Source: Mycosarcoma maydis
Lineage: Eukaryota; Basidiomycota; Ustilaginomycetes; Ustilaginales
Assembly (NCBI RefSeq): GCF_000328475.2
Contig: NC_026495.1
Coordinates: forward strand, 434,001-498,000
Reading direction: 5' to 3'
Length of the DNA: 64,000 nucleotides
Shown in pieces: positions 54,293-64,000 of the stretch. Every line of letters starts with the position of its first letter. The first letter of the stretch is position 1. The translations under genes were made by a program, and so were the position numbers. The notes under the pieces are model-generated. The model worked only from the letters and a program-made list of their open reading frames with translations, searched no databases and was not told where the DNA came from.

Positions 54293-56674
54293 TCAGCCTT
54301 TATCGAGATGCCGCTTGCGTCGATGTGCTTCGATTTGACGTCTCAGACCGCGATTCTCTTCCTCGAGTTCGGCCATGAGCAGGCCAAGGCTATCCTTGAC
54401 TGGTGTCAGCCCATCTGACTCACTCGTCTGGCTATGATGAGGCGAGTCGTGAGACAAACGACCTGTGTTTATTTGCAGACTGCTAGTCGATGCCGCATGG
54501 CTTGGCACGACTTGCGCGTGGAGCCATGGGAAGGGAGTATGTGCATTGGCCTTCGATTTCTGACTTGGATGCCAGCCGGGTACCTGGAAAAGACCATCCT
54601 GCGTGGAAGTCTGCCCACTGTGGCGTCGATATTGGGCAACGGACTGTCGCTGCGCTGTCGATTGCGTTAGACCTGCCAGGCTAGAGGAGCCTGCCCCTCT
54701 ACTGTACAGACCGGTTGTCAATGCTGAGCTTGAGCGTCTTTTGTGCCTGCTAGGTGCAGACAGGCTGATCCACACTTTTGCAGCTGGTAGATTCATGTTT
54801 CTAAATTCTTGTGGATGACCTCTCAGTACCGGTTGTACAGTGGCAGTAATTTGTCTGCTAGAGACGTTAAGCTTGACGGTTTGGGCGAGGCCAACAACTG
54901 CAGCTTGGGCAACGACATGCAGGAGCGGAGCAAGTTTGGGCACATCGACCAAGCTCTTCCCGAAGGCGGGCGAGGTCGCTCCTTCTCCTAAGAGCGCATG
55001 TAGAGTTCGCTCTTCCTCGTTGCGCGCGGACGCGTCCCTGCAGCTGAGCGAAGTTGATGCTTTCGCGGGGTACGTAGTTCGTAAGATAAGTCCGTACCGA
55101 GAAACAAGCAATCGCAGCTCAGCATTTTCGGCAGCTGTGTTTCGACTTGTGTCGCTCAGCGTCGATGACGATGGAATAGCACGCAAGTGTGCATCAATAC
55201 TGCCCAGCGGGGAATGCGAGGAGACTGAGGCTACCGTAGGGATCGAAAACGGCCTAACCTGAACCATGAGGAAGTCATTCTGCGTGTCTTGAGGCTCCTG
55301 CGCTGCAATTACGATCAACTCGATGAAGTCATCGTCGTTTTGTTGACTTCGCTGCCTAAGCACAAGCTCCTTCCTGCAGTGAACAAAGCGCTTGATGTCC
55401 ATTGGTCTACCAAGTTGTTGCTGTTGCGAAAGCAAATGTTGTTGATGCCGCTTCGATCTGATCTCAAGACACGCCTGCTGCCAGAAGTTGATGGCTTGCT
55501 CGTTGGCGAACAGGTCTGAAGCTCTAGTCTGTAGATGATTGCTAGTATTAAGATCCCACCCCACTCGGCCGCCCAGATCTGAAGTCCCGTTGATTGCATC
55601 AGACAGCATGCCGGCGCATGCTTGCATCGAATTGCTCGTGCAGACAATTGAATCATCTTGGTCGACAATCATTATGATGTCTGTCAAGTCTCGAGGTAAG
55701 ATTCTGGGCTGTGTTGAGTCAAAGCTGCCTGGTAGAGAAGGTGGGTGCAATATATCAGGTTGCTGGCTGAAGTTGCTTGAAACGGACGATGCCGCAGTAT
55801 TGAATTGTCCGGATGACAGTGGATTAGGATGAAGACCGAGTAGAGTAGTTAGCCCAGAGGTGTGCGCACCGATCATAGGCTGTTTGTACGTGAGCATCTG
55901 CTGCTGCGGACGAGGTCCAGCTGATAGCACAACAGGTGATGGTGGTGAAGCTACATGCGGGACCTGCCATTCTGATATGCTGCTTGGCCAGGTACTCTGC
56001 ATGAAATTCGACAACTGTCTAGGAAGGCTGGGAATGTTATTAAGCGATCGAGGTTGTGACATTGCCTCCTGAATCGGCATTTGTTGCATTTGGGTAGTTG
56101 CATAAGAACGTTGCGAGACATGTCGTGCCAAATTCCCATGATCTGTCGATAGGAAGAGACCGAGGCTGCTGCTCGCACTGGAAGCTGTGGATGGTGTTTT
56201 CCAGATCTGAGAATCTGCGTTGAAGGTTCGATCTCCTGGGGGAAAGGCTGGGCTGTTGCTGTACGTCGACAAGGCGTCGACGATTTGCTCGCTCCTATTT
56301 TGTGGGGCAAAATAAAGATTGTGTGACTGAAGAGCAGCTCGTGAAGCAATCATGGTGTCTCCTTCGAGGCGTGAAAAATGTGTATGTGATGTCGTAGCAA
56401 TAGGTAATGGGGTAGTCAACGGTGACGACGAGGTGGGCAGCAGCAATGCCGGTTGTCCAATCTGATGTGAGGACGCTGAAAGATCATACATGCTCTCTTG
56501 CGTCAAAGCCGATGATTGAAGCTGCATGACGTGAGAGGCATTAGGTGGAGCGACAGCAGAGGGAGTTGACAAATCAGAGTTTGGTATTGACATGACACTG
56601 GGTGTTTCGTCGTCGTTTCTGGCCGCGCTGTAGAGTGACTTGGAGCTATCCGGTTGGCTCGAGTCCATGAACAT
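54293..56674 (-). CDS. Large regulatory-type protein with possible PAS domain, unrecognised
   Basis: A 793-residue protein starting at ATG 56674 (a second ATG follows two codons later). Residues 1-310 are Ser/Thr/Gln/Pro-rich and probably disordered. The middle contains LPRDLTDIIMIVDQDDSIVC followed by TSNSMQACAG (about 318-348), which resembles the first strands of a PAS domain (D-x-I-x-I-V-D-x-D-G-x-I-x-x-x-N); FIELIVIAAQEPQ and FLMVQVRPFSIPT (about 450-485) could be its last strands. Then a Ser-rich linker and a second folded-looking segment (about 590-650, HVVAQAAVVGLAQTVKLNVS). The C-terminus is a short coiled coil (LMAELEEENRGLRRQIEAHR). No zinc finger or kinase domain is present, so it is not a standard white-collar protein. 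A co-regulator or sensor is a guess. Confidence 0.68.
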   Translation of the reverse strand: MFMDSSQPDSSKSLYSAARNDDETPSVMSIPNSDLSTPSAVAPPNASHVMQLQSSALTQESMYDLSASSHQIGQPALLLPTSSSPLTTPLPIATTSHTHFSRLEGDTMIASRAALQSHNLYFAPQNRSEQIVDALSTYSNSPAFPPGDRTFNADSQIWKTPSTASSASSSLGLFLSTDHGNLARHVSQRSYATTQMQQMPIQEAMSQPRSLNNIPSLPRQLSNFMQSTWPSSISEWQVPHVASPPSPVVLSAGPRPQQQMLTYKQPMIGAHTSGLTTLLGLHPNPLSSGQFNTAASSVSSNFSQQPDILHPPSLPGSFDSTQPRILPRDLTDIIMIVDQDDSIVCTSNSMQACAGMLSDAINGTSDLGGRVGWDLNTSNHLQTRASDLFANEQAINFWQQACLEIRSKRHQQHLLSQQQQLGRPMDIKRFVHCRKELVLRQRSQQNDDDFIELIVIAAQEPQDTQNDFLMVQVRPFSIPTVASVSSHSPLGSIDAHLRAIPSSSTLSDTSRNTAAENAELRLLVSRYGLILRTTYPAKASTSLSCRDASARNEEERTLHALLGEGATSPAFGKSLVDVPKLAPLLHVVAQAAVVGLAQTVKLNVSSRQITATVQPVLRGHPQEFRNMNLPAAKVWISLSAPSRHKRRSSSALTTGLYSRGAGSSSLAGLTQSTAQRQSVAQYRRHSGQTSTQDGLFQVPGWHPSQKSKANAHTPFPWLHAQVVPSHAASTSSLQINTGRLSHDSPHHSQTSESDGLTPVKDSLGLLMAELEEENRGLRRQIEAHRRKRHLDKG

Positions 56675-59600
56675 CGCTTCAAGGCACCTGCCATGGTGAT
56701 AAATGCCCGGGGAAGGTACTTCAAGCGCCAGAACTCGAGTGTTGCTGGTAGCAATCTCTCGACCATCAAGACCTGCTGAGTCCGTTCAAGCTATGGTGCT
56801 CTTGCAACTTTGCTCCTAGCTTTTGACCAACAGAAGACCCATCGGCAAGCTCAAACTTGCTTTGGGCCGGTAGAGATACGGTAAGCATGCATGGTGGAAA
56901 GGAACATATCAAGATGAAGCATGTGTAGCAGACGCATGTGGGGAGGAAGGTCGGAGGAGGATTAGGGAGGCTTCAGAAGGAAATGCAATCCGACAGCTAA
57001 TAAGGCTTCAGTGGACTAGCTTAAGCTTGAGATCAGATTCGGACAGGCATTCGGGAGCGGCGCATGAAAACCATCACATTCACGAATGTAGGGCAAGGTA
57101 CAGATACGGGGTCGCTAGGATGGTCAAGAATTTGAATCCGGAGCCAGCGCAGATGAGGAGCTTTGGATCCGTCTCTTGAGTGCAGCGGATGCACAGGGAT
57201 GCTGAGATTTCCGTACAATGTGCAAAAAGGGCCCCAATCCGTCAGAAAGATGTTTGGTTTCGAAAACGCCAACCAGAAGCATCAGAGAAGCTCCTTACTT
57301 GCAGAGAAAGACGTGAGAGCGTGAGAATGTTTGTGCATGAATGTCTTGCAGCATGCCTATTTAGCACTAAGTTGTATCGTCTGCATCGCGAACGGTTGTC
57401 TGGAACCATTGAGCGACAGCCGTGCTCATGTCATGTATCCTACGATTAGGTTGGTTGACCAAATCGTCAGCACAAAGTAGTCATCCCACGGCAACCGTAA
57501 ACTTATAAATCTAGCGCGGTATCACTGAGCTATCTGTAGCAACAAGAGAAGCTTTGTATTGCAGAAGGAATTTCGAGTTCGGAGAGACAACTTTGTTCAC
57601 GGGGACGAGAGCGTTATTGCCCTGACTTGTAGATATACTCAATCCCGGAACATCGGTCTAGGCCAATACCTTGGCAACATTAAACGAACAAGCAATCGGT
57701 TGGCTGTCTTAGGGCGGCTCATGTTGGCAGAGTATGAAACCGCTGTGCATGCTGCGGCGTGTCTCGTGCGACGGTGCTGTTTATTTTTTGAGGTCGACAG
57801 TTCCTGCACCTCGCAGACTCGGCAGCCAGCCAGCCAAGCGATGTCTTCACTGGAGCCTGCGCCACTTTCAAATCATATTGTGCTGTTGCGTTCGAATAGC
57901 TGAGCCGCAAAGTGTCGAAAAGGTTCTATAAACTCACCCTGGCGCAGCTAATGCTCATGAGCAGTGCTCTGCTCTCACCAGCAGAAAGATTGGCCTCTTC
58001 GCACGCCACACTCAGCGAGTATCGATCGCCTTTACGTTGATGTCGTTCGAACTCGATCAAGCCGTTGGGGTGTGCGTGTGAGTGAGCGTGAGCTGCCAAT
58101 CATTTGCCGTGCTTGCAGGCGCGATCCTTGACCCACGTTTCTTTAGCGACGGGCCATCGCATGTCATATACAATAGCTATAAAAGTCGGGGGATGATGCT
58201 TTGAAGTCCGATTAGCTTCACAGGATAAGGGCGTCGGGGTCATCCGCAGACAGTGAGCTAGGATATCTCACCGGAGATAAAAAGTCGCATTCTGACCTAA
58301 TCAGCAAGAGATTCAGCGGACATAAGTCGAGGCTGCGAATATCTCAGCACCAGAAGGCAAGTGTTGCTTTCCATCGCTCCGATGCCGAGGGTCTATGCTC
58401 ATTAACGCCTCGACGAACAATAGAACCAATGCAAGTCGCCTTCGGTTGGCTCGAATGAAATAACGACCTTGCAGCTTTCTCCCAGAGCAAAATTACCCTT
58501 TGTGTCCCTTGCATGTGGTAGGGCTATCCGTCACGCCAGCTGATACCGTCTGAAGCTGCGTTGCCTTTGGCAGACGGCCGAACCAAACTTGCAGAGAAGC
58601 GTCAAGTTGCTCGCTTCGCTGTCGAGTTTTGCCAACGCATGCACACACACCTTAAATTTATCACTTAAATGTGTTTTCGGTGCTTCAAGTCGCGGCGAAC
58701 TCCGTTGGTACAGGAACATGTCGTACCGCCAAAATCACAGCGCCGAATTTCTCACAGATTCTTAGCCGAATTCACACATCACGAATGAACTGGCCAGCAC
58801 ACTTCGCTACTGCAATTGCTCGCCAGTAGTGTGCATGAGTGAGAACGATCTAGATGATTGAGGTTCTAGAATTCAGGTCGCAATGTTTGTTACGTACGTT
58901 TTACTGTACCGTCCCTTCCTTGGTTACTTCGTTCGGCGCCATCCCTGTGCATCTTTCGAATCTATTTCGCTGTCAAACGCTTCAAGTCTATGGAAGGGCA
59001 CCGCCGAGGTTTCACCATCTGGATAGACCGGGGTTCAAAGAGGAGGAGGCCGGTGATGCCGGCTGTCCCGGCGCCGGCCAAATTGCTCCTTGAAAGCAGC
59101 GTACGAACCGCCGTAGTTCGAGATACCTTGCGCTACAGTGCCTTGTGCGTCGTATCAACAACACTCGTAGGCATTATCTGGACAATTAATACCATTTGAA
59201 GCTTGGCCGCCGAACCAAACGGGTGCCTAGACACGAGATCGGACACACTTTGCTATCTTCAACCAACTATCCGAGCTCCTCACTAGCACGTCTTTGCGAC
59301 CCACATAGAAATGTCGGATACCGGTGAGGGCAAGCTCGCAATAGACATCCTTCTAACGAGCTGGATGATGAATTTGAAGCGACCGAATCGCTCAAAAGAC
59401 CCCCGGGTTGTTGACTCTGGGTCCGAAGACGTTGAATAGGATCAAGGGCCATGCTAGACGTATACACAGCCTGCCATGCGTCTTGTTTCCGCTTGAATAT
59501 GGCAAACGACAGTTAGAGCTTCCACAACTTGGTCTTGAATGTTTGATACTTGTAGGCAAGGAATGGTGATGCCATTCCTGTGAACAGTACCATTCGTGAT

Positions 59601-62600
59601 TCGTGATTCACAATTACAGCTGTGTTTCACGTTTCACGTTTCACGTTTCGTGTGTGCAGGTGTTCACTTGTCAGATCGTCAATAGGCAGCCATTGTCCCC
59701 GAACCAGGAAAATCGCGTGGAAGGCTTGAACAAATCGCCGATAACACTAGTTTCTACGGAATTTCTGATCTAAATTTCAAGCTCCAAGATCGGGGATCAG
59801 TCTTCGGAGCGATACGGCAACCCAAAGACAATAACAACATAAACAATAGTCTACCTGAAGCTTAATATCATGTGCCAAACACAACGAATTTCAGCATTGC
59901 TGACTCACGACTCCACTTCTCATGTGACCTTACGTTCCAGTCAAACGCGGCACGTTACCTTGCTTGAAAGGACAGTGAGCTCTAAAACCTTAAACTGCTG
60001 CTTGACTTGGGCTTGATCTGGGCGAAATTTATCATGTTATACAGTAACTTATTCCAGGTCCGCTAATTTGGAAGGGTTAGGCGAGGGATCTTTCGATCGT
60101 CATCCCAGATCGGCAAGTGTGTGTGTGTGCATTTCGTGCGGTACACGGGATTGGCCTTTTGTTTGTCTCGCTGAGTTGAACGTGGTGGGCAGATTTCAGC
60201 ACAAAGCTGGCTGCATAGACCATTCCGAACCCGACTCTCTTTATGCATTGCAGTGGGCTTTGCTGAGAATGAAATGGTGAAACTGAATCACGAGTGCTAA
60301 CTTATAGCTTGTATTGTGGATGGCAGCGTGTATCCAGTTAGAAGGTGAATGCACAAGTCCACACTCATGACTACAATTCTTGATTCCCGAACGCCTGTCT
60401 CTCGCTTATGTACGCGCCCCTCGCTGATAAGAACAAGGTTCGCCCCAAGAGCCGAACAGGTAGACAGCAGACACATGTAGCGTTCATCTTGCTGCAGAGC
60501 GGTGACTGTTCCGGGTGGCAATGAGGCCAAGCGGCTGCCAAGACGTCGACGTTACCGAACCCTCAAGAACGGGTACAGCACCAAGACGGACGATAGACTG
60601 CTGATACATTGTGAAGCGCCAAGGTGAGAGGAGTGCTTGACATTGAGATGCTTTGAGGTGAAATTTCCGCGGGATCAAGCGAGGAGGACAGCGAAGCAGT
60701 GTCGGAAACCGCGCTGTGAGAATTTCTCTGGAGTGGCGGAAGTAGATGCCGAGATCGTCTCCAAGCAATCTGTGTCTCTCTCAATGTGACGGATGATCAT
60801 CTTGCAGTCACTGCTCTCGGGCCAACAACTATTCGCAGTCGAGCATCAGCAACAGCACATGAGAATTGTCATATGCGAGTAACCCTAACATGTCCAGTGC
60901 ACATAGAGCAGTAGTGTGTATACCGCCATCAACTTTCCTCTTCATAAGCGTGAATCATAAGGGTCTGCGACATGATATGCCACGTGTAGAGCTCGAGGTT
61001 GGCACTTCATCATAAGCGACAATGGTTGAGCGGCAAACGCTGTGACTCCCAGACCTTGCTGAAAGGCTGCGGAATTGGTGTGTCGGTGGCTGATGGTGAG
61101 CCAGCTGTGAAGCTCGAACGGCAACCCCGAGGTGCGACGACGTCAGAGGACAGGGCAAGCATCACCCAAGTCATTTGCCTTGACATACAAGAGTGCAGTC
61201 GTAGAGTACATTTAAGGTAAGTTGTTTGATAAAGGACGCACCTTATCCTCAATTCCACACTCCGACCGGGACGCCAGTCGCTTGAAACACCGTGAAATTG
61301 TTCCTAAAGCAGACGCAAGGCTTAGGCTTAGGCTTGTTCTTGTTCTTGTTTTTAATAAGATGATATTTATCAGTCAACCTAGCGTATTGCCAACACCTTT
61401 GAAGCCTTTCGAGAACCTTGGATTCATTTTTTTCTAGATGCGCGTTGAGTATATTGTAGAGTAGCACGATGGATAGAGGCAGCAAGGCCCGGCTGTGCAA
61501 GCAACAGGTGGGCTGACAGTCAGCCTCTGGATTCGTGGTTGGCATGGACCGACAAGCTCACGTGTTCAGCTGCACTATGGTCGAGCTAGGGGTTATGAAC
61601 AGCATTGGTGATGGTGAACAAGCAGCTTGCCAGTCTCTGAGGGCACCAGATTGACGATGCCGTTCTTGTTACGGCTTTTCGTTAAGCAGTCCCGTTCCGG
61701 CTTGATTTGATCTAGTTACCGTTGATGTTGTAAGCTGTCCGACTTGCTTGCTCTGAAAAATGTCGAATCATGTTTAACGTACCTTGTCTTGATCTAGCAT
61801 GCCTTGCTTGTCGCGCACAACGGTATGGTTTGCAAACCAAAGCCGCGCGAGAGTCGTTAACATTCCCATGCTGGGCGCAGAAGATGATTTCAGGCCACCC
61901 CGGCATTTGCTCACATGCATCGGTGCCCAAGCTCGTAAACTTTCGGGCCGGGCTGGATTGGGCTGCGCCGATACTGTATATGCATGCCAAGCTGGCACCG
62001 AAATGAGCTCACAGCGCGCTTGCGAACATCTGCGGGCGATATAGGGTCTGGTACATTTCCGGTGCGGAAGGAGAGCTGCTGTGGTTTGGCTGAGGCGGGT
62101 GCTCGCAATTGCGCCTGCTCATGGCTGACAATCTTTGGGCTCACAATTCGGAAGAGCGTGCCGAAGGACAAGAAAGCAGCCGATGACTTTCAAAATGCGT
62201 TGCCAAAGTGATATTCGTAATTGCTATGGTGAATCAAGATTACGGGCCAGAGCGCCATGCCCGTAGTTGCTGGATACGATAGGGCAACCTTGAACTTGAA
62301 CTTGATCAAGCTGAATGCAGTTGTGAGTTCTTGTACCGAAGAGACAACAAAAAGCTTAGCGAGACCTTGATCGCCTCAATCAAGGTCAGCGTTCTTAATT
62401 ATTTTATTTCAGAGTGACGAAAGCAATAATTCACGATTGACGACTACGAATCCAACCTGTTCCACCGCCAGTCAGCCTATCATGTGTCCCAATCGTGAAT
62501 CACAAAGGGGCCTTAAAAAAAGTTTGCGCGGAATCTCAAAAAGTTGCTCAAAATTCATTATTCCCCGGCATTTGGATGCGCCTTGATGGGCATGTACCAG

Positions 62601-63420
62601 CCTTCAGCATCGAAGCCGACTCAAGGAGTCTATTGTGTATGGATGCTCTCATACCAAAGTCGTGAGTGTTGCTTTATCCTTTTCAGTTACCAAGCCGAAC
62701 TCCGCTCGCCTACTTGTTCTTGGCCGAATGATACTGAGCCGGCATTTGAACTTCCTCTGACGCACTACGCAGCTCTGTGCGCTCATACAACCCTGCACCC
62801 GCAGAGTTTGTGAGTGTCAGAGGAACGGGCAGAAGCGAGTTAGTCGTCGCGAAGGGCGCGTGGCTCGCAAACACTGTACCGTAATCTGTGGCCTGACTCT
62901 GCCACTCGTGGCTTCTTCGCTTCTGTAAGCCTTGCTATCGTCTGTTGCTGTGCGTTGCTGGTCGAGATGTATATCTGTATAATGTCATGCTTGACAAAGT
63001 TTTGTCGCTGCCGCCTGTTTCTGTTTGCTATCCTACCTTGTCTGTTCAGCTTCATCCTCTCCGCTCACCATCAGCATCATCGCCAGTCTCATTTATCTTG
63101 ACAGCATCATATCGGGCTAGACCGTGCTCATCAACAGCCACCGCTCGCTATCACTCCAACCGGTCACGATCGCCAGCGGTGCCATTCGGAGTCCATCTGA
63201 ACAACCTTCACAGATCGTGTCAGCGATTCATGGCTTCAGCTGTTTTGTCGCAACAGCCCTTTGGATCTAGCCCAAGCTCGGCGCACGACCCATACTTTGC
63301 ATATCCTATTTCGTCGGCGTCCTCGGCATCTTTGTGCTACGACGCTTCCTCATCGTCTTCGCCTTGCACAACACACTTCCACCTCCCGTAGCGGCCGCAC
63401 TTGCTCTCGGAGCAGCTTCG
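56675..63420. other. About 6.5 kb without recognisable gene
   Basis: All frames here are short and mixed in composition, unlike the long GC3-biased frames elsewhere. Seen in it: a tRNA-like half (about 57503-57540, minus), a TTTCACG array (59623-59650), CTTAGG and TTCTTG repeats near 61318-61350, motif copies near 58780, 59593, 62430 and 62494, and a C/T-rich stretch from about 63040 that may be the leader of the receiver gene. It could hold noncoding RNAs or genes with many short exons, which cannot be excluded by eye. Confidence 0.45.
59623..59650. repeat. Tandem 7-bp repeat TTTCACG, about 4 copies
   Basis: Four consecutive TTTCACG units, a further relative (one base different) of the TTCACGA motif family; ATTCGTGATTCGTGATT precedes it at about 59592. 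Confidence 0.92.
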
Positions 63421-64000
63421 ATGATGTGCAACGCGACGTGCCTCGAGGATTCCTTGCCGTTTGTGGTGCTCGTGGTGGACGACAACCCGATCAATCGCAA
63501 GGTGCTCACCATTCCGCTTCGCAAGCAGGGCATCCAGGTCGTCGAGGCCGAAAACGGTCTTGAAGCGGTACAACGATATGCGCAAATTCGACCGGCGCTC
63601 GTTCTTATGGATATTTCTATGCCCATCATGGACGGCTTTGAAGCGACACGACAAATCCGCATGCACGAGCAGGCGCAGTCGACCAGCTCATCCGATTTTG
63701 TCGCTGCAGGAGCGCTGGACGAGATGATCAACATGGTCTTGACACACCAGAGGGCGCGCATCGTAGCAGCGACAACGCATTCGGCTGATCGAGACTTTGA
63801 CGAGGGCAAACAGGCGGGGATGGACGATTGGCTACTCAAACCAATTCGACCTAGCGTGCTGGTGCAAGACATTCTCGAATACAGAAGGAACCATCTGCAA
63901 GAGTTTATGGCCACCTTGGGCGCTCTTGGCGTCGCAGGGATTGGCGTAGCGGCGGGCGAGACCGCAGTTGAGACGGTCATGGAACAGGCCGCAACTCCCA
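63421..64000 (+). CDS. Response-regulator receiver domain protein, partial at window end
   Basis: The frame is open to the end of the window, giving at least 193 residues from the double ATG at 63421. It is a CheY-like receiver: VVLVVDDNPINRKVL with acidic pair Asp20/Asp21, phospho-acceptor Asp64 in LVLMDISMPIMDGFEATRQI, Thr118-Thr119 in VAATTHS, and Lys140 in WLLKPIRPS. All residues needed for phosphorelay are present. An insertion of about 24 Ser/Ala-rich residues sits between helix 3 and strand 4. No histidine-kinase domain is readable upstream. The same frame stays open back to 63271 and there encodes a hydrophobic stretch (ISYFVGVLGIFVLRRFLIVF), so the true start or an upstream exon is unresolved. 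The part after the receiver (GVAGIGVAAGETAV) is Ala/Gly-rich. Confidence 0.78.
   Translation, partial: MMCNATCLEDSLPFVVLVVDDNPINRKVLTIPLRKQGIQVVEAENGLEAVQRYAQIRPALVLMDISMPIMDGFEATRQIRMHEQAQSTSSSDFVAAGALDEMINMVLTHQRARIVAATTHSADRDFDEGKQAGMDDWLLKPIRPSVLVQDILEYRRNHLQEFMATLGALGVAGIGVAAGETAVETVMEQAATP

Noticed and set aside
61318..61350. CTTAGGCTTAGGC as an internal telomere repeat
   Set aside because: Only two to three units of a non-canonical hexamer, followed by TTCTTG repeats; it reads as a simple repeat.

Overview
The window looks like a stretch of nuclear chromosome from a smut fungus (Ustilaginaceae, most like Ustilago maydis). The reasons are: fungal single-copy housekeeping genes; long, mostly intron-poor reading frames with GC-rich wobble positions; a few short introns (about 100-270 nt) with GTAAGT or GTGAGT-type donors; CAA/CAG and CAG repeats inside proteins; and intergenic DNA strewn with the short motifs AATCGTGAAT and AATCACGAAT. 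The species is inferred from family resemblance, not from a search.

Layout, left to right: a Pho85-type cyclin behind a long CT-rich leader; a WD40 protein; a 4.3 kb gene-free region; a Snt2-like BAH/PHD chromatin protein; a bZIP transcription factor; an Ssh4/Ear1-like SPRY adaptor; an Arf6-type GTPase; O-acetylhomoserine sulfhydrylase; F-actin capping protein beta; a membrane-anchored orphan; UDP-glucose pyrophosphorylase; a U1A/U2B''-type splicing protein; an intradiol dioxygenase; a protein with a DUF1330/ABM-like end; an Flx1-like mitochondrial carrier; a small membrane protein; a short-chain dehydrogenase; a 968-residue disordered protein with a BTB-like end; a 1643-residue VWA8-like AAA/VWA protein; an intron-containing tRNA-Tyr; a 793-residue protein with a possible PAS domain; about 6.5 kb with no recognisable gene; and, cut by the window end, a response-regulator receiver domain.

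The genes do not form an operon or an obvious biosynthetic cluster. Loose themes are trafficking and actin (Ssh4-like, Arf6, capping protein), chromatin and transcription (Snt2-like, bZIP, PAS-like), metabolism (Met17, Ugp1, dioxygenase, dehydrogenase, Flx1-like) and signalling (cyclin, receiver). Introns were placed by hand in five genes (bZIP, met17, cap2, ugp1, U2B''). Several long open frames begin with TTG, and their real ATG lies further in; the starts given here are the ATGs.

I found no self-evident new defence, mobile or RNA-guided system. The best leads are two introns (cap2, U2B'') that are stop-free multiples of three, the dispersed 7-10 bp motif family, the large gene-free block with a tRNA-like half, the receiver gene with an unresolved 5' end, and three proteins I cannot name.
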